Below, piece by piece: positions 20,302-33,849 of a stretch of DNA of 64,000 nt. Numbering within the stretch: the stretch's first letter is position 1; each line of letters starts with the position of its first letter. The stretch is from Protopterus annectens (taxonomy: Eukaryota > Chordata > Ceratodontiformes > Protopteridae). The position numbers and the translations under genes are program-made. The stretch is from contig NC_056747.1 of NCBI RefSeq assembly GCF_019279795.1, positions 999,818,406-999,882,405 on the forward strand. Direction: 5' to 3'. The notes beneath the pieces were generated by a model. The model was not told the DNA's origin. It did not search any database and saw only the letters and a list, made by a program, of their open reading frames with translations.

Positions 20302-23300
20302 AGAGACTTGGAGGAGGAACAACCTGAGCCTGCCCATGTAGGCAGAAGGAGGCATGCCCATTATGCCCAGGCTTTAGCAAAGAGGCAATGCATAGCACGT
20401 GCACTGACATGGTAGGGACCCAGGACCCAGGAAATGACACCTCTTTCTGACTTGGACATACAGTAAAAGGGATGCCAAACATGACACTACCTGTGTTTTA
20501 CCATGTATAGAGAGTGTACTATGTGTATCCAACATAGTCAGCCCTCCAGCACCGTCCTCAATACTGGCACAGCTACAAGGTAAGCCCCTCTTCCTGTCAA
20601 TTGCTGAATGTAGTAGTATGTTCTGCTAGTTGTATCTATGGCATGGATGTGAGCATGCAAGGGAATCGGGTGGCTGAATGGGATGGCAGCAGATAGTGAA
20701 CACCTATATGGGCAGCATGAAATCCATAACAAATACTTGTGCCTACTAGACAAGGTGACAAATCCCACTGCAGTACATGTGGTGGCTCAAATGTTTGTCC
20801 ATAGGACACACACATGCATGTCAGTGAGGCTCACATACCCAACACCAGCCTCAGCCAGCAGGACAGGTGTAAATGACCATAAAGAAGGGATGTGCTAAGG
20901 CCTCCAATTGATGGCAAAGGTGAACAGCCCCCCCCCCCCAGACCTACACAGACAGACTACAACAGGTCTGGCAGTTGTATGTTAGTTCTGAAGGGTAAGA
21001 AGTCTAAAGCTGAAATGTAGGTCAATAAAACCTAAGATTGGTACTCTACTGATATGCCTCTAGTCTGCATGATAGGTTAGAATACAAAACAAAATGGAAG
21101 CCAACAGAATACCTGAAATACCAGTACAGTCATAGCAAATGTTTACAGGTGTCAGGTGTGTCCACCACCACAATCCTTTGTAGAAATGCAGTTACATGTA
21201 GGTGTGGGTTAATAACAATGGAGCACAGATTACCTGAGCTGGGCCAATTTACAGGATAGATTGTTGCATGTGTACAATATGCATGGGTCTGTGTGTTAGG
21301 TTGTTGTGTGTTCAATATTGTCTGGAAGTGGTCAGCATGTAGGCATGGAGGGTTGTGTCTCCGTGGCCTATGGCCAGTGCTGTTGATGACAGGGCCATGT
21401 TCCGACAACTGCAGTGCCAACCACAATGCATCTCACCAATACTCATGTCAGTAGTCATTCATACTCACTGTCCAGATGTCAGTATCTGTCACCATCTGAA
21501 AGATGGACATGCCATGAATGTGGGCCCAGACATACAAAGAGTACACAGCTGGAAGTACCCTAGACAGAGTGCATAAAATGTAACTGTCAACTGCACACAC
21601 CTTTGGAATTGTACATACAGGTTAGCAGCTCATTAGTTGTCTGTGTAGTATGGAATACTGATGTAGGCTGGCCAATTACTGGCAGACCACAAAAGGCACA
21701 GTTATGAAGTAATGAGAGATTGCCTATGTCCCCACACAAGGCAGTATAAGGGGAATGTCCCAGGTATATCTGTGAGTCAGCTGCAAGAAGCTTCCATATC
21801 ACAAATGCACTCAGCTCACCCCACCATCAGCCACAGGTTTATCACATGTCATATCCCTGCTGTTGGGAATGAGTACAATATGACCACCCCACACACCCTT
21901 CTGTATGGGAATACCTACAGAATGCAGCATGCTGAAGAGGTGTCCCACGCAGGTGTCTCCCTAGCTGTAAGCAGCACCCTGCCAGCATCCAGACCAATGG
22001 ATTAATATGGACAGGGACTATTGCTATTAACACCTCACACACTTACCCTGTCACCCTAGGGGTATCTGGTGGCTCATAGCCTGGGAATGTAGGAGTGAGA
22101 GAATGCACTGGCCTGGTACAGATGGCCTGCATTACTACTAAATGTCCTACAGTCCTCTGTCAAAGGTCTGTGCCTCACCCGTACTGTCACTGTATGTTAT
22201 CTCATGGGGACCCAACTGACAACTTAGCATAGTCAACAGAACACAAATGCAAGGCTATGTTGACAAATCCCAGTAGCATGCCCACCATGTCCTACTGCAT
22301 GAACTGTAGACCAACTCCTAAATACCGCTGGGATGAAGGGACAATTGTAGGGATACTTCTCAGATATTGCTCGCATAATGTTAGGAAGAGGATAGAATAA
22401 CAGAGCGGGAGGTGTAGAAGAATGGACGTCATGGAGTGTGTGAAGTCTGAAACTCTGATGTGTGCCCATACTATCCCTGCCTGCAAACCCAGTAATGGGT
22501 GGCTACAAACCTGCTTGTAAACTACAATGTGAAGGGGAACTGACCAGATATGTGAGCCTTGCCTCTGGGTAACCTGGGTGAATCTGTATAGCTGAGAGGT
22601 ATGGCCACATCAGGATATGGCCATTCTGTTACATTGATATATTTACAAGCAGGAGATCCTCAGCCACCACAGTACCAAGTTGCTAGGCCATTTACACAGA
22701 CCCATCAGCAAGTGTCTGCAGCAACCCTCCAGAATGGCATGAGTCTGCAAGAATATGTAGGCTGCAGACCACAATACTGGACACAGCTTCATTCATCTTG
22801 TATTTCCCAGGAAATAACTGTGAGCAAATAAGTATATCTGTCAATAGTTTATGACATGATACATCATAGTGTAAAACAGTATATATGTCTGAATCTCTGC
22901 TAACACCAACCATGTAACACAAGCAGCACAGACACAATAGTTACAGTATCCCACTATCTGTAGCCCATTGTGACTCCATATTGTCAACCTGTCTACAGAT
23001 ATCCTGCAGAAACAGGTTGCTAGCTGTAGGTGTAGAACACCAAATGGAGTACAACCTACCTGGAATGAATTCACACACTCAATACAGAAGGTCATACTGG
23101 GCATGCTCCTACACTTAGAGAAATGAAGCCCATGTCTGACAACACATACGTATCTGTCAGTCGCAGATATCTGTGCACACACACACCACATTGTACACCA
23201 TTCATTCATTGCACACACACTGGATAGAAATACTCACACATATCCAAGGCCAACACACTATAATATGTCAAACATGCACACACAGAGATGTTGGGAAGAG

Positions 23301-23480
23301 AGAGACAGAATGTGACAGAGAGATTTCCATCATGAGACCAGTCCCACCCACCAGACATCCAATTGGCCAATATCACATGATGTGCTGATGTCAATCACTG
23401 TAGACATAGCTTTGGTAGCCCTCAGCCCTATAGTGTCTGTGGTGCTTGTGATAATTGTGTAACACGACAGTACAAATCAG
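20302..23480. other. Unassigned DNA, possibly Harbinger flank, no gene
   Basis: The first part may include the 3' non-coding end of the Harbinger element, but I could not identify its terminal repeat. A C12 run lies at about 20929. Open frames of 60-125 codons show no domain or repeated counterpart. The base composition resembles the stretches at 36-39 kb, 47-50 kb and 60-63 kb. Confidence 0.5.
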
Positions 23481-23757
23481 TATTCATCTAGCATTTGTAT
23501 ACCCAGTCCTGTCAAATGTAAAGTTGTCTGTGACTGTGTGTGTGTGTTTCCACAGGAATGGTTTATGGCCCATTCACACACATTGTGCTTCCCATTGCCC
23601 ATGTTAGCACTCCTGCTGATGTCAGTCACCTTGAAATAACACTCTGGCCAAGTCTCAGCCCTATAAGCTGCATGGCACTTGTGATACATGTGTAATACTG
23701 TAGTGTAGAAAACTAGTTAGGTAGGAATTCTAATCCCAAGCATGGCAACTGAGAAAT

Positions 23758-23758
<1 letters not shown>

Positions 23759-23792
<34 letters not shown>
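23759..23792. repeat. (GT)n microsatellite
   Basis: About 34 bp of pure GT/TG inside one unit of the tRNA-like array. Confidence 0.95.
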
Positions 23793-23794
<2 letters not shown>

Positions 23795-23997
23795 AGATGA
23801 ATGATTTTGAGGCCATTCACAGTCACTACACCTCCCATTGCCCTACTTTTGCAAGTGTGCTGATGTCAGTTACCTTGAAATAACCATCTGGACAAGTGCC
23901 AGCCCCATAAGCTCCATGGCGCTTGCAATAACTGTGTAATACTATAGTGTATCATACAAATTAGGTAGGAGTTCTAATCCCTGAGATAGCAACTGTG

Positions 23998-24124
<127 letters not shown>

Positions 24125-25194
24125 AGATGAATGATTTTGAGGCCATTCCCAGTCACTACACCTCCCATTGCCCTACTTTAGCAAGCCTGCTGATGTCAGT
24201 CACCTTGACATAACCCTTTGGACAAGTGCCAGCTCCACAAGCTCTGTGGCGCTTGCGACAACTGCATAATACTATAGCGTAGCATACTAGTTGGGTAGTA
24301 ATTCTGATCCCAAACATGGCAACTGTGAAACTGTGTGTGTGTCTGTGTTGTGTGTGAGTGGAGATGAATGACTTTGAGGCCATTCACAGTCACTACACCT
24401 CCCATTGCCCTACTTTAGCAAGCCTGTTGATGTCAGTCACCTTGAAATAACCTTTTGGACAAGTGCTAGCTCCATAAGCTCTGTGGCACATGCAATAACT
24501 GCGTAATACTATAGTGTAGCATGTTAGTTAGGTAGGAGATCTAATCTCTGAGATGGAAACTGTGTTTGTTTGTGTTCAAGAGGGTGTGTGTGTCTTTGAT
24601 GATACCTGATTTTATGGACATTCACACTTGTTACTCTCCCTTCACCCTTCCTTTAGCACTGCTGCTGATGTTAGTCACCTTCAAAGATACCTGTGGAGAG
24701 CTATTCAACATGTAAGCTCCATGGTGCATTCCATAAATGCAGAACAATGTAGGAGTAGTAACTACATAGGTATGGGTTTGAATATCATCTATGGCAAGTG
24801 TTTGTGTATGTACATATGTATGTCTGTACCTCAAAGATTTTGGCCCTATTTACACCCAGTACCATCTCAGAGCCTAACTTTAGCAGTCCTGCAGATATCA
24901 TCCTCTTTAGAAGTACCTGTTGCCAGCCATATACCATGTCAGGTCAGTGGTGCATGTGGTAAATACATAACATAATGGTCTGTAAAAATTGTTAGATAGA
25001 GGTTTGAACCTCATCCCTTGTACATGTGTATGTAGAGTAAAATTATTTTTGGGATCTCTCACCCACTACATCACCCAATGCCAGTATTTACAAGGGCTGG
25101 TGATGTTCCTCACCTTAGAAGTACTTTGGGACAACAACCATTCTATAAGCTCCATGGCACATGCGATAAATGTGGTACACTATAGCAGCAATAC

Positions 25195-25505
25195 ATAGCT
25201 AGGCAGGGGTTTGAATCTCAGTACTGGCAGGTGTATCTGTGTGTGTCTGTCATCAGTATCCTGTGTGGGGGTTGCTGTGATTGTGTAATAGGATCGATTG
25301 TGGGGCAGGTTTTGCTAATTTATTATGTTGAGGACCTAATATATGTCACAATGTCCACCTTACAAGGACAACAAATGTCAAACACCACAGAGGTTGGTGT
25401 AGACAATCCATAGCCCTACATGTGACATTATGGATTATTGAACAATATAGGCAACTTTTCTATTACTCTCCACCCATGTCTCATACACAAACATGCTTGG
25501 CCAGG
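25195..25505 (+). repeat. Duplicated block next to array, copy 1
   Basis: Begins with the box B-like GGGTTTGAATCTCAGTACTGG and contains TTATGTTGAGGACCTA, AATGTCCACCTTACAAGG and CTCATACACAAACATGCTTGG. The same order of blocks recurs at 26735-27070, about 1.55 kb downstream, with scattered differences. Confidence 0.75.
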
Positions 25506-26310
25506 CAACAACCACTATATTTGTAGTTCCCTGTATATTCCCTCACAGATATTAACCATGGTGTGATTGCAGTGGACTACATGCCTGTTGACCACAACAG
25601 TACTACTTACACCAGAAAGTGCTTTGATGTGTTACATCTCTTGCCTGAGTGTGTGTTATCCATCAAGTAAAAGGACATGGCATCCTGTTCCATCCCCACA
25701 GGAGGCAAATAAATGCTTACAGTGGCCCTTTTGCTATGTTCTCCACTGGACGCCTGCAACAACTGTAGAGTCTGCAAACATAACCCACAAAGGGAATACC
25801 ATGCCTTATACACATGCTCTGTATGGACAGCCACCACTAACTCCACTGAATACCTGTATCATGCTGTCAATGTAGGTGCAGGCACAACCTCAGTTACATA
25901 GCCAGGTCTCACCAAATGAGGCCAGGAATGCTACATCAGAAGATAACAACATGTCCACCCAACATGCCCCAGAGACCGCAAGTACACTTCCACACATCAA
26001 AGAAAATGTGTGTGGGACATATGCACACCCCAGACACTGTCCATGTTATGGAATATAGATCACCTATGTGGGAAGCAGTGCACATCACTGGCCACCCACA
26101 ATAGTAACCCAGATAAGTGGATGGTGAATACAATACCCATCCCTGGGGACCACTCCAGGGACTACACCCCTAAGCCACACTGGGAACTATTGTCATGTGG
26201 TCTGATGCCAAGGTATTCCCTTTGCCTAGCCTTGTACTTAAGGCCCATTCACCTACTACACATCTGTGAGGCAATGAACCTAGGCCTCTCAGTACTGGAA
26301 AGTGCGTGTG
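25506..26310. other. Unassigned DNA between repeat blocks, no gene
   Basis: Open frames of 60-130 codons overlap on both strands without domain signatures. It may be an insertion that separated the two halves of the tRNA-like array. Confidence 0.45.
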
Positions 26311-26735
26311 TATGTGTGAGGGGGGGTGATTTTGAAGCCATTCACACTCACTACACCTCCCATTCCCCTACTTTAGCATGCCTGCTGATGTCATTCACAT
26401 TGAAATAACCCTTTGGCCATGTTTCAGTCCTATAAGCTCTGCAGTGCTTGGATAACTGCATAATACTGTAGTGTATCAAACTAGTTAAGAAGGAGTTCTA
26501 ATCCTGATCCTGCTAACTGTGATAATGTGTGTGTTTCTCTGAGAGAGAGTGTGTGTGTGTCTTCGTTGACACCTGATTTTGTGGACATTCACACTTACTA
26601 CACTTCCCTTACCCCGCCTTTAGCATTGTTGCTGATGTCACTCACCTTCAAAGATACCTTTGAAGAGCTCTCCAGCATGTAAGCTCCATGGCTTGTGCAA
26701 TAACTGTGTAACACTGTAATAGCAATACATAGTCA
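26311..26735 (+). repeat. Second group of tRNA-like units
   Basis: Two more units (body starts near 26338 and 26585) with the CATTCACACTCACTACACC and GATGTCA-TCACCTT blocks, followed by AGCTCCATGGC (box A-like) and GGGTTTGAAACTC (box B-like, about 26742). Confidence 0.65.
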
Positions 26736-27070
26736 GACAGGGGTTTGAAACTCAGTACTGGTAAGTGGGTGTTTGTGTGTGTATCATCACTATTATGTGT
26801 GGGTGTTGGGGTTATTGTGTAATGATAGGATCCATTAGAGAGTAGGTTTTGCTACGTCATTATATTGAGGACCTATATGTCCCAATGTCCACATCACAAG
26901 GCCAACAGTTTTCAAACACTGTAGAGGTTGTTGTAGACAATCTTCTGCCATAAATGTGTACAGCTATGTGCAATTACTATGTGACAGTATGGATTAGTAA
27001 ACAACAGAGGCAACCATTATAATACCCAGATACCACTCTCTACCCATGGATCATACACAAACAAGCTTGG
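26735..27070 (+). repeat. Duplicated block next to array, copy 2
   Basis: Homologous to 25195-25505 from GGGGTTTGAAACTCAGTACTGG to CATACACAAACAAGCTTGGC. Together with the preceding units it shows that unit plus tail was duplicated as a segment. Confidence 0.75.
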
Positions 27071-29211
27071 CTCTTACTCTCTTCCTCCCTTCCTTTCTTA
27101 CTTTATCTCTGTCTCTGTTTCTGTCTCTGTCTGTCTCTCTCTCTCTCTCTCACACTCTGTGGTGGATGTAGAAAAGTACATCTGTTTTGCATAGGCAGCA
27201 GCTTGAGTTTTGTAGCTAATACTCTTGATCAGCTGATGGCCTGTGCACAAATTGCAGTCCCCCACTTGCTAATTGCATGTGGAACAGCTGTGGTATCATT
27301 CCTATAGCCAATTGCATGGAAACACACTCCTATAACTAAGCACTTCATGTGGGTGTTGGCCTTTTTTCTTCACTGTGAGCAAGACTTCATGTGGGTGTCT
27401 ATCAAACAGCATCACAGAGGGTAGTTGGAAATAACTCTTACAACATACACTGCGGAGATAGGCCAACAAAGAGGAGGAGGATGTTTCAGAAATGGGAACA
27501 GAATGTAAGCATTGCTGTTCTACATTTGAAGTAATGTTTGTTTAACATGGTTTGTGTGGATATGGCTGTTCTACATGATTTAAAGTCTGGCATGACAGTG
27601 TTATGTGGTTGGGGAAACTCTCACCTGTAGGGGTATCTGCAGACTGGCCAGAGTTTGGAGTCTTAGATGTGGTGTGTTACTCACACATTTCCTATCTTTA
27701 TTAATGCAGCAGCATACTCTGATTATTGCAGTCAGTACATGGTAACATCCCTGTGAGTTACTGACTTCATATCCCTCAGAAGAGATATGTCACAACAAAC
27801 CCTATTACACCGGGAATTTTCTCAGTTTATCACAGCAATATGTCAATATCGACCCTGTGTTTGTGCCTCTGTCCCCCAAGTCTGTCACCCTTTGTCCATA
27901 TGTCATGCAGTAAGAGATGCATATGTGCAGTATATCATTTTTTATTGACATCATACCTGATAACAAGAGATATCAGACTGCTAGACATGTTATGTACAGT
28001 AGGCCTTATATTTGAGGACAAAACCTGGACATTCTGTTGTAGTCTGTACAGTAGTAAGATCTGTGTACTTAGGGTGATTGTTGACAGAGTGTCAGTATTG
28101 TGTAGCAGTGTATTGTGAATATGTTACTTGGCCTGGGTACAAACTGTGGTAGATGTCACCGTTCTTGGTCCTGTTCTCTCTGATGTTGCATGCTTCTCCA
28201 GTTTCTAGTACCCTATCAGCGTATATGTTTGCAGATCCAGACTGAGACATGCCCCATACCACAGTCAGGTATAAGACTACACTGTGTATTGGTGCAGTAT
28301 ATGTAGGGTTAGTGTGTGAGTGACCGATATGAGGATGGTTTTGTTCACACAGTCCATACTATTAGTCAGTACTATTAATTAAGCTTACCATAATATGACT
28401 GTGATTGTGTTGAGGTTGGTTGTGGGTACGCACTTTCACACTGGTGTCTGTTACACCATGCTGTTACATGCCTGTAGTTTCTGCTATATTTGCAAGTACA
28501 TGTATATTCCCACATAGGAAACTTGGGTCAGTGTTATGGTAGTCTGCCTGTAGTTTACACAGTGCTATGTGACATGCCTAGCAGCTCAGTGTATTTACCT
28601 GGTGTGATGTTATGCCCAGATATTTGTCAGATATACTGTTGCCTGGCCACCATATGTGTTGTATATTTCTGAAAAAGCAGTGGAATGCTGTGAAGATGTA
28701 TGTCACTAACTAGTGGGAAGTATGTGGGCTTGGGACCTCTGCTCCTCTGGTTAATATGTGTTAGGACAGACAGGAGGATGTGAATGCATCAACTGTGTGA
28801 GCTTATCTATTCCGGTATTTGTGTGATATCCCCATTTTCATGGCTGCATACATCCCCTTTGTCAGGCTTGGTCCACACGTCTTGCACTAAGGAGCTCTGT
28901 GTATATCTCTGGACTGACCAGATTGTGTTAGACTGTCCACATTTATTGGTCATATTTCTGCTATATTCCACAGGATCATTACTGTGATTTGTGTTTTACT
29001 TCACTATGATGATCTTAAGATGTCTGTCAGTAACTGATGGCTATTTGTCAGTATCAGAAGTGACTTCCTACACAACGTGTCTGTTGATACAACCCCTGTT
29101 AATGTAGCAACATTCTACATTTGTACCTGCAATACTTACATTATATTCCCTTGCATTAAGAGGTTGTGACTTATGGCGCTGAGGTATGACTCCAATACAT
29201 GTTATGGGCAT

Positions 29212-29217
<6 letters not shown>
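27071..29217. other. Unassigned DNA with interspersed repeat copies
   Basis: A CT-rich tract lies at about 27110-27155. The stretch 27715-27930 resembles 61925-62130 (shared CAGTACATGGTAACATCC, CCCTGTGTTT and TTTGTCCA-ATGTCATGCAG), so both are copies of an unnamed repeat. Minus-strand copies of a short coding-like motif are at 27890-27910 and 28867-28887. No intact gene. Confidence 0.5.

Positions 29218-29262
<45 letters not shown>
29218..29262. repeat. (TA)n microsatellite
   Basis: About 45 bp of pure TA. Confidence 0.95.
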
Positions 29263-29264
<2 letters not shown>

Positions 29265-29374
29265 ATTCCTATTACAAGAACTAAGTTCACTACTTCAAAC
29301 TTGTAATAAAAAGTTCTCACACTTCTCATTTTTTTTAACAAGTGACTTTTTCTTTTAAATAAACCAAAACTAAA

Positions 29375-29480
29375 CGCGCAGCACAGTGGAGAATAAAAAA
29401 ACAGCTATAATCCTCCTATGGCAATAGTCATGGTCCTTGGGGTTAGGGGGCACGGGTTGGTAGGGTTCAGGTTTTGGGGT
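29375..29480. repeat. Foldback-type repeat on the 3' side of CR1-C
   Basis: Contains CATGGTCCTTGGGGTTAGGG and GCACGGGTTGGTAGGG, which in reverse complement match the arms at 33856-34060 on the other side of CR1-C. It is probably part of the same foldback family. Confidence 0.5.
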
Positions 29481-29558
29481 TCATATAAGTATAGGAGTAC
29501 TGGGTTCATCTAATTTTGGGCATTTATAAGCCCCACCCTAGCCTTTCCATGGCCCCCA

Positions 29559-31496
29559 TTAGATTATTAACCTGGCCTCTGTCAACAAGGAACCTGAAGT
29601 CATCTCAGGGTAGAACTTGGGTAGAGAATGATCAAAATTTCTCTTTCTCTTGAAGAGGGTCAGGGTCAGAGAAATTTCGAGTCGAATATGGGAGAGGAAG
29701 CATGTCCTGTTTATTGTTGTACATAGGTTCAAGTCGCTAGAACGAGTGGTTCTGAGGGATCTTGTTTTTTTGAGGTGAAGCATGTCTATTAGTTCAGGGC
29801 TTGACATGGCCCTATAGGTCAGGCATAGGTCACCTCTGAGCAGACGGTAAGCAACTGAGAAGAGCTGGAGCTTTTTTAGTCGTGCTTCATAGGGTAATTG
29901 TTTAAGGCCCTTAATCCTCTTAGTGAGGTACTTCTGTGGTCTTTCTAGTTGTTGCAGGTGTCTAGTGAGGTACATCCTAAATGGGCCATTGCACTCTATT
30001 ATGGGCCGAATGAGTGAGGAGTAAAGGGGCACAATCACCTCCTTGGATCTGGATGAGAAACCCCTTGGGATCAGGTGTGCCACATAGAAGGATTTCCTGA
30101 CCGTTTTGGCTATGTGGTTATCAAAGGAGAGCATGCTATCTACTTGGGTACCTAAGTCCCTAATTACTTCTTCTGTACTTAGTGGATTCCCATCTATGTG
30201 GTAGTTTGTAGGTACTTTATTTTTCCCAAATGGGATTACTATGCATTTTTTGGCATTTAGCTTGAGGCCGTGACTTTGACACCAGGTGTTTGTCTCTGTG
30301 AGACCCTTTTGCAGGATGTCTGTGTCAGCTGGAGAGTCAAATATTGCACCCAATTTACAGTCATCTGCAAACATGGTTAGCCACAGTCCCTCCGCCTTTG
30401 CCTGTACTTCGGAGAAATATATACTGAACAGGAGGAGTCCCAGGACTGAGCCCTGTGGGACTCCACTTCTAACTGGTTTAGAGTCAGACATGGTGCCTGC
30501 CACTCTTACCATGTGGGTTCTGTCGGAGAGCCAATTGCCAACCCATCTCGTGACATGGGGGTTGATATTTAAGCTGGTGAGTTTGTCTATGATTCCTGAG
30601 TGTGGGATGGTGTTAATGCCTTAGTGAGGTCCAGATATGTTGTGTGGACCACCTTTCCTTCATTTATGGCCTTGGTGACTGTTTTGAAGAAGTTGATCAA
30701 GTTCAGGAGGCAAGATTTGCCTTTAACAAAGCCGAACTGGGTGGGATCCAGTGTCTGGAGGTTCCCAATGTCCCTGTTAATGAGCTCCATGATAATGCAT
30801 TCCATGGCTTTGCAAATCAAGCTAGTCAAGCTTATAGGGCGATAGTTCCCAGAGTCAGTTGTGGCACTACCTTTGTGGAGTGGTACGACTGTTGCTGTAC
30901 GCCATTCTTTGGGTACATAGCCTGTAGAGAGGCTGAGTTTGAATAGTGATTTGAGATGGGGGGGTTAGTTCATTTTGAAGCTCGTGTAAGACACAACCTG
31001 GGATAACATCTGGTCCCATTGATGCTGTGTTTTTGGCCTTTGCAAGGGCTGTCTTTACTTGTGTGTCTGAGATATCTGGAGTGCCACATTCTTCTGGGAT
31101 GGGTGCTAGCCCCTTTGGTGGAGGGGGGGTGACATTTGCACTGAACTTGTCAGCCAGGATGTTGGCAATGTTGGTTGGTTTAGTGTATTTATGGCCATTA
31201 TGCACTAGCTCAGAGCATATCTGAGAGTTTTCCCCTAGACTCTTGACATAGTTAAAGAAGGCCTTGTGGTTATCCTTAGAGTCATTGGCTATTTTTCTTT
31301 CGAAGTTGGCCTTGGATGATTTAATGAGGGAGCGCAGTTTTTTACTGATGTTAATGAGAGATGCCTTCTTATTTTGGGATTTTGTTCTATCTTGCAGGAG
31401 TTTCCTCCTTCTGTTGTAAAGTTTATTTATGGCTGGGGTCCACCAGACTGGCTTCCTCTTTTTTGAGGAGTTGGTCTTGGTTTTACTTGGGATGGC
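29559..31496 (-). pseudogene. CR1-C ORF2, reverse transcriptase part, broken
   Basis: Open pieces: 31205-30867 (fingers, ASMGPDVIPGCVLHELQ), 30829-30587 (KGKSCLLNLI and TYLDLTKAL, motif A damaged), and 30512-29559 (SGVPQGSVLGLLLF, FADD within MFADDCKLGAI, thumb, C-terminus). The linker upstream (31490-31206) is readable but lacks one open frame. Near the end the usual WNRLP region is deleted or scrambled (about 29660-29720). At least three disruptions. Confidence 0.85.
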
Positions 31497-32334
31497 TCAG
31501 TCCACGCATTCTTGAAGGTGTTCATAGAATGCACTTGTAAAGGATTCTGCCGATGGGTCATCATTTTCCATTTGATTGGGAGCTTTGAAACTTCCCACCT
31601 CAGTCTTGAGGAGTGTGAAGTTGGCTTTAGAGAAGTTTATTACCTTGATTTCCTTGACTGGGGGGGGGGGGATGTGGATGTCCAATGTGATAAGTTTGTG
31701 ATCTGATCTTACCAATGACGAGTTTACCTCAGGTGTGGAACATAGGTTCCCCATGTTGGTGATGACCAAGTCCAGTATGTTGTCACCTCTTGTGGGAGTG
31801 GTGACCAACTGTTCAAGGGCGTTTGAGTTTATAAACTCAAGAAAGCATTGGGCTAGGGCGTTTGAGCTTGAGTAGTTTTCCCAGTCAATGTTTGAATAGT
31901 TGATGTCACTCAGTAGCATGGTGTTGGGTAGAATCTTCATACTTTCTAATGTTCTCAGGAATGCCGTGTGAGGGTCCTGAGACAAGGTGGGAAATCTGTA
32001 GCAAGCTATAAATTGAACAGTCAATTTACCCACTGTCGATTGCACTTGGATGGTCTCAGATTCCGCGTGCTGTGCTACTAACCTGGAGGTGTGGGTGTTC
32101 TTGATGAATATGGACACACTCCCTCCTTTTGTGTTCCGGTCCTGGTTTTTGGGACCTATAGGTATGGTAGGAATTATAGTCTGGTAGTGCTGGGGTACTC
32201 TCTGGAGCCTTGAACCAGTTTTCTGCCATTGCACATATGTCAATTTCTCCCATACTAAGGAGAGCTTTGAGTGTGTGCATTTTGAGGTTTAGACTTCTGG
32301 CATTGAGCAACATTACCCTCAGTTTTTGTTTATT
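31497..32334 (-). pseudogene. CR1-C ORF2, APE endonuclease part, broken
   Basis: Begins MLLNARSLNLKMHTLKALL near 32334 with CAMAENWFKAPEST, where B has CAVTETW, so the catalytic Glu-Thr motif is altered. It changes frame near 32100. The remainder (to 31497) has SIFIKNTHTSRLV, MLLSDINYSNIDW (the usual GDFN reads SDIN) and RSDHKLITLDI with the catalytic His kept. Several motif losses besides the frameshift indicate an old copy. Confidence 0.85.
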
Positions 32335-32369
32335 ATTGTTGTTTATGGAGGTGGGTTTGTCTTTTGAGC

Positions 32370-33296
32370 CTTGCCTTAAAAAGGCAGAATTGGTGTGGCA
32401 AGAGTCTTGGCCAGGATTCAAAAGCCCAGGGGTGACAGTTGCAAGCCGTCTCTGGCGAAGTAACGTGGCTTGTCAAGCATGTCATCCCAGTCTGACAAGT
32501 ACTGGATCCCCTTTGAGTGACACCAGTAGTTTAATCAATTGTTGAAACTGATCATTTTTTCTTCATAAGCTGGCATAATTTTGGGTGAGGGCAGGATGCT
32601 ACTCAGAGTCATACCAGCCTGGGCTACATGGTCAGAGAGCTCCTCCATGTCTCTTTTCATGTAGTCCAGGGAGGTATGTCTCAGGTCATTTACGCCAACA
32701 TGTACAATGACAGAGTCATATTTGTACTTGTTGTGGAGTGACCTGAGTGCATGTGTTATGTGGCAGATTCTGGCACCTGACAGGCAGCTTACGGTAACCT
32801 TCTCCTTGTTCAGTCTAGTGAGTGGGAGATCTGTGCGCCTGATGATAGAATCACTCATTGCTAGTGTATTCGGTGTGTTATTTAGCCTTAGGGGATGTTT
32901 TTGCTTGGCACACTGGTGTTGTGACGTATGTGTTACCAGGTTTCTGTTGTGGGGTGGGGGTTGCTTGGGTGTATGCTTAGGAGGTCTCTGTTGTTTAGGC
33001 AGGTTCTTATTTAGAGCCTCCAAGTATGCTTTTGCGTGTTTCTGAGAGTTGTTTTCTGGTGCAGCTATGGCTGGTCTATGTGAGTCTGGTAATGTGGTGC
33101 TAGTGTTGCCCTTCTCCTTGTGACTGGTTGATCCAGTCGTGGGTTGAGAGAGGTTAGCCTCCAGTTTGGCTGTGTAGCTGCATCTCTCATATATGTTTGT
33201 GTTGGTTGGGAGGAGGAGGGGGTTGTCTGTGTACATGAGGCAATTGTAACATTGCCTCAGGATGCTCAGATTCACCAGCTGGACCAGTGAGCACAC
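32370..33296 (-). pseudogene. CR1-C ORF1, SGNH esterase protein, broken
   Basis: The frame 33296-32535 has CYNCLMYTD and a second cysteine pair, a polar linker, and then the SGNH core. The first block reads AMSDSIIRR, losing the Gly of GDS, while HVGVNDLRHTSLD keeps the Asn. A stop at 32535-32537 removes the last block, whose remains lie in shifted frames to about 32370. The esterase is dead. Confidence 0.85.
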
Positions 33297-33579
33297 CTAA
33301 AGCTGCCCCTTGAACATGCCTGAATAGATCGTTGGGGCTGTATTGCTGATTGGATGAGTAAAGAGCCTTATACTTCCTAAGTATAGGGCTGAAGTGCAAG
33401 CTGTAAGCTAGTGCTAGTTTTAGTGAGTTTTAGTAAGTGCCGGCCTTAAATTGCCTTATTTCTAGTGCTGGGTTGGAGTATTTCAAGTTTCAAGGGAAAA
33501 ACTGAAGTGCAGACTTTGTGGAGCCTGGAATAGTTTAACTGCAGCTAAACAGCAGTGTGCGGTGCGCAAAACCACGCTA

Positions 33580-33842
33580 AGATGTTTTTATACCAGGGAG
33601 ATCAAAAAGGATAGAAATTAGCCCAAAATGGCCAATGAGCTACAAGTTGCTGGGCTGGGACCACTCCTACAGGGACAGATCAGCTGCTCAGAGTTCCCTC
33701 TCTCACAGTGAACAAGGAAGCCACCTAATTATCCAAGTATGATATGGGCAACACAGGAACCTTTATCACAGTCCTGGATTCAGCAAAGCCTGAAAACTGG
33801 ACTAGACTAGTTCATAAAGGTGGGAAAACAAGGAATTTTTTT
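33580..33842 (-). repeat. Single ~620-type unit fragment at CR1-C 5' end
   Basis: In reverse complement this matches the second half of the copy B unit: CCTTGTTTTCCC, GACTAGTTTAGACCAGTTT-like words, GTTCCTGTGTTG, ACTTGGATA, GAGCAGC-ATCTGTCCCTGTAGGA, and the AGC-TGTAGT-ATTGG block, then the leader begins. It is truncated at its far end near 33842. Confidence 0.8.
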
Positions 33843-33849
33843 TGTGTTT

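Larger units (their letters stand above)
29480..33842 (-). mobile_element. CR1-type LINE copy C with one 5' unit
   Basis: A minus-strand copy with, in element order: one ~620-type 5' unit fragment (33842-33580), a leader (33580-33297), ORF1 (33296-about 32370), ORF2 (about 32334-29559), and a short degenerate 3' end (CTCCTATACTTATATGAACCCC). The proteins align readily with copies A and B. The junction between the 5' unit and the leader is at the same place as in copy B. Several frameshifts and stops make it inactive. Confidence 0.88.
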
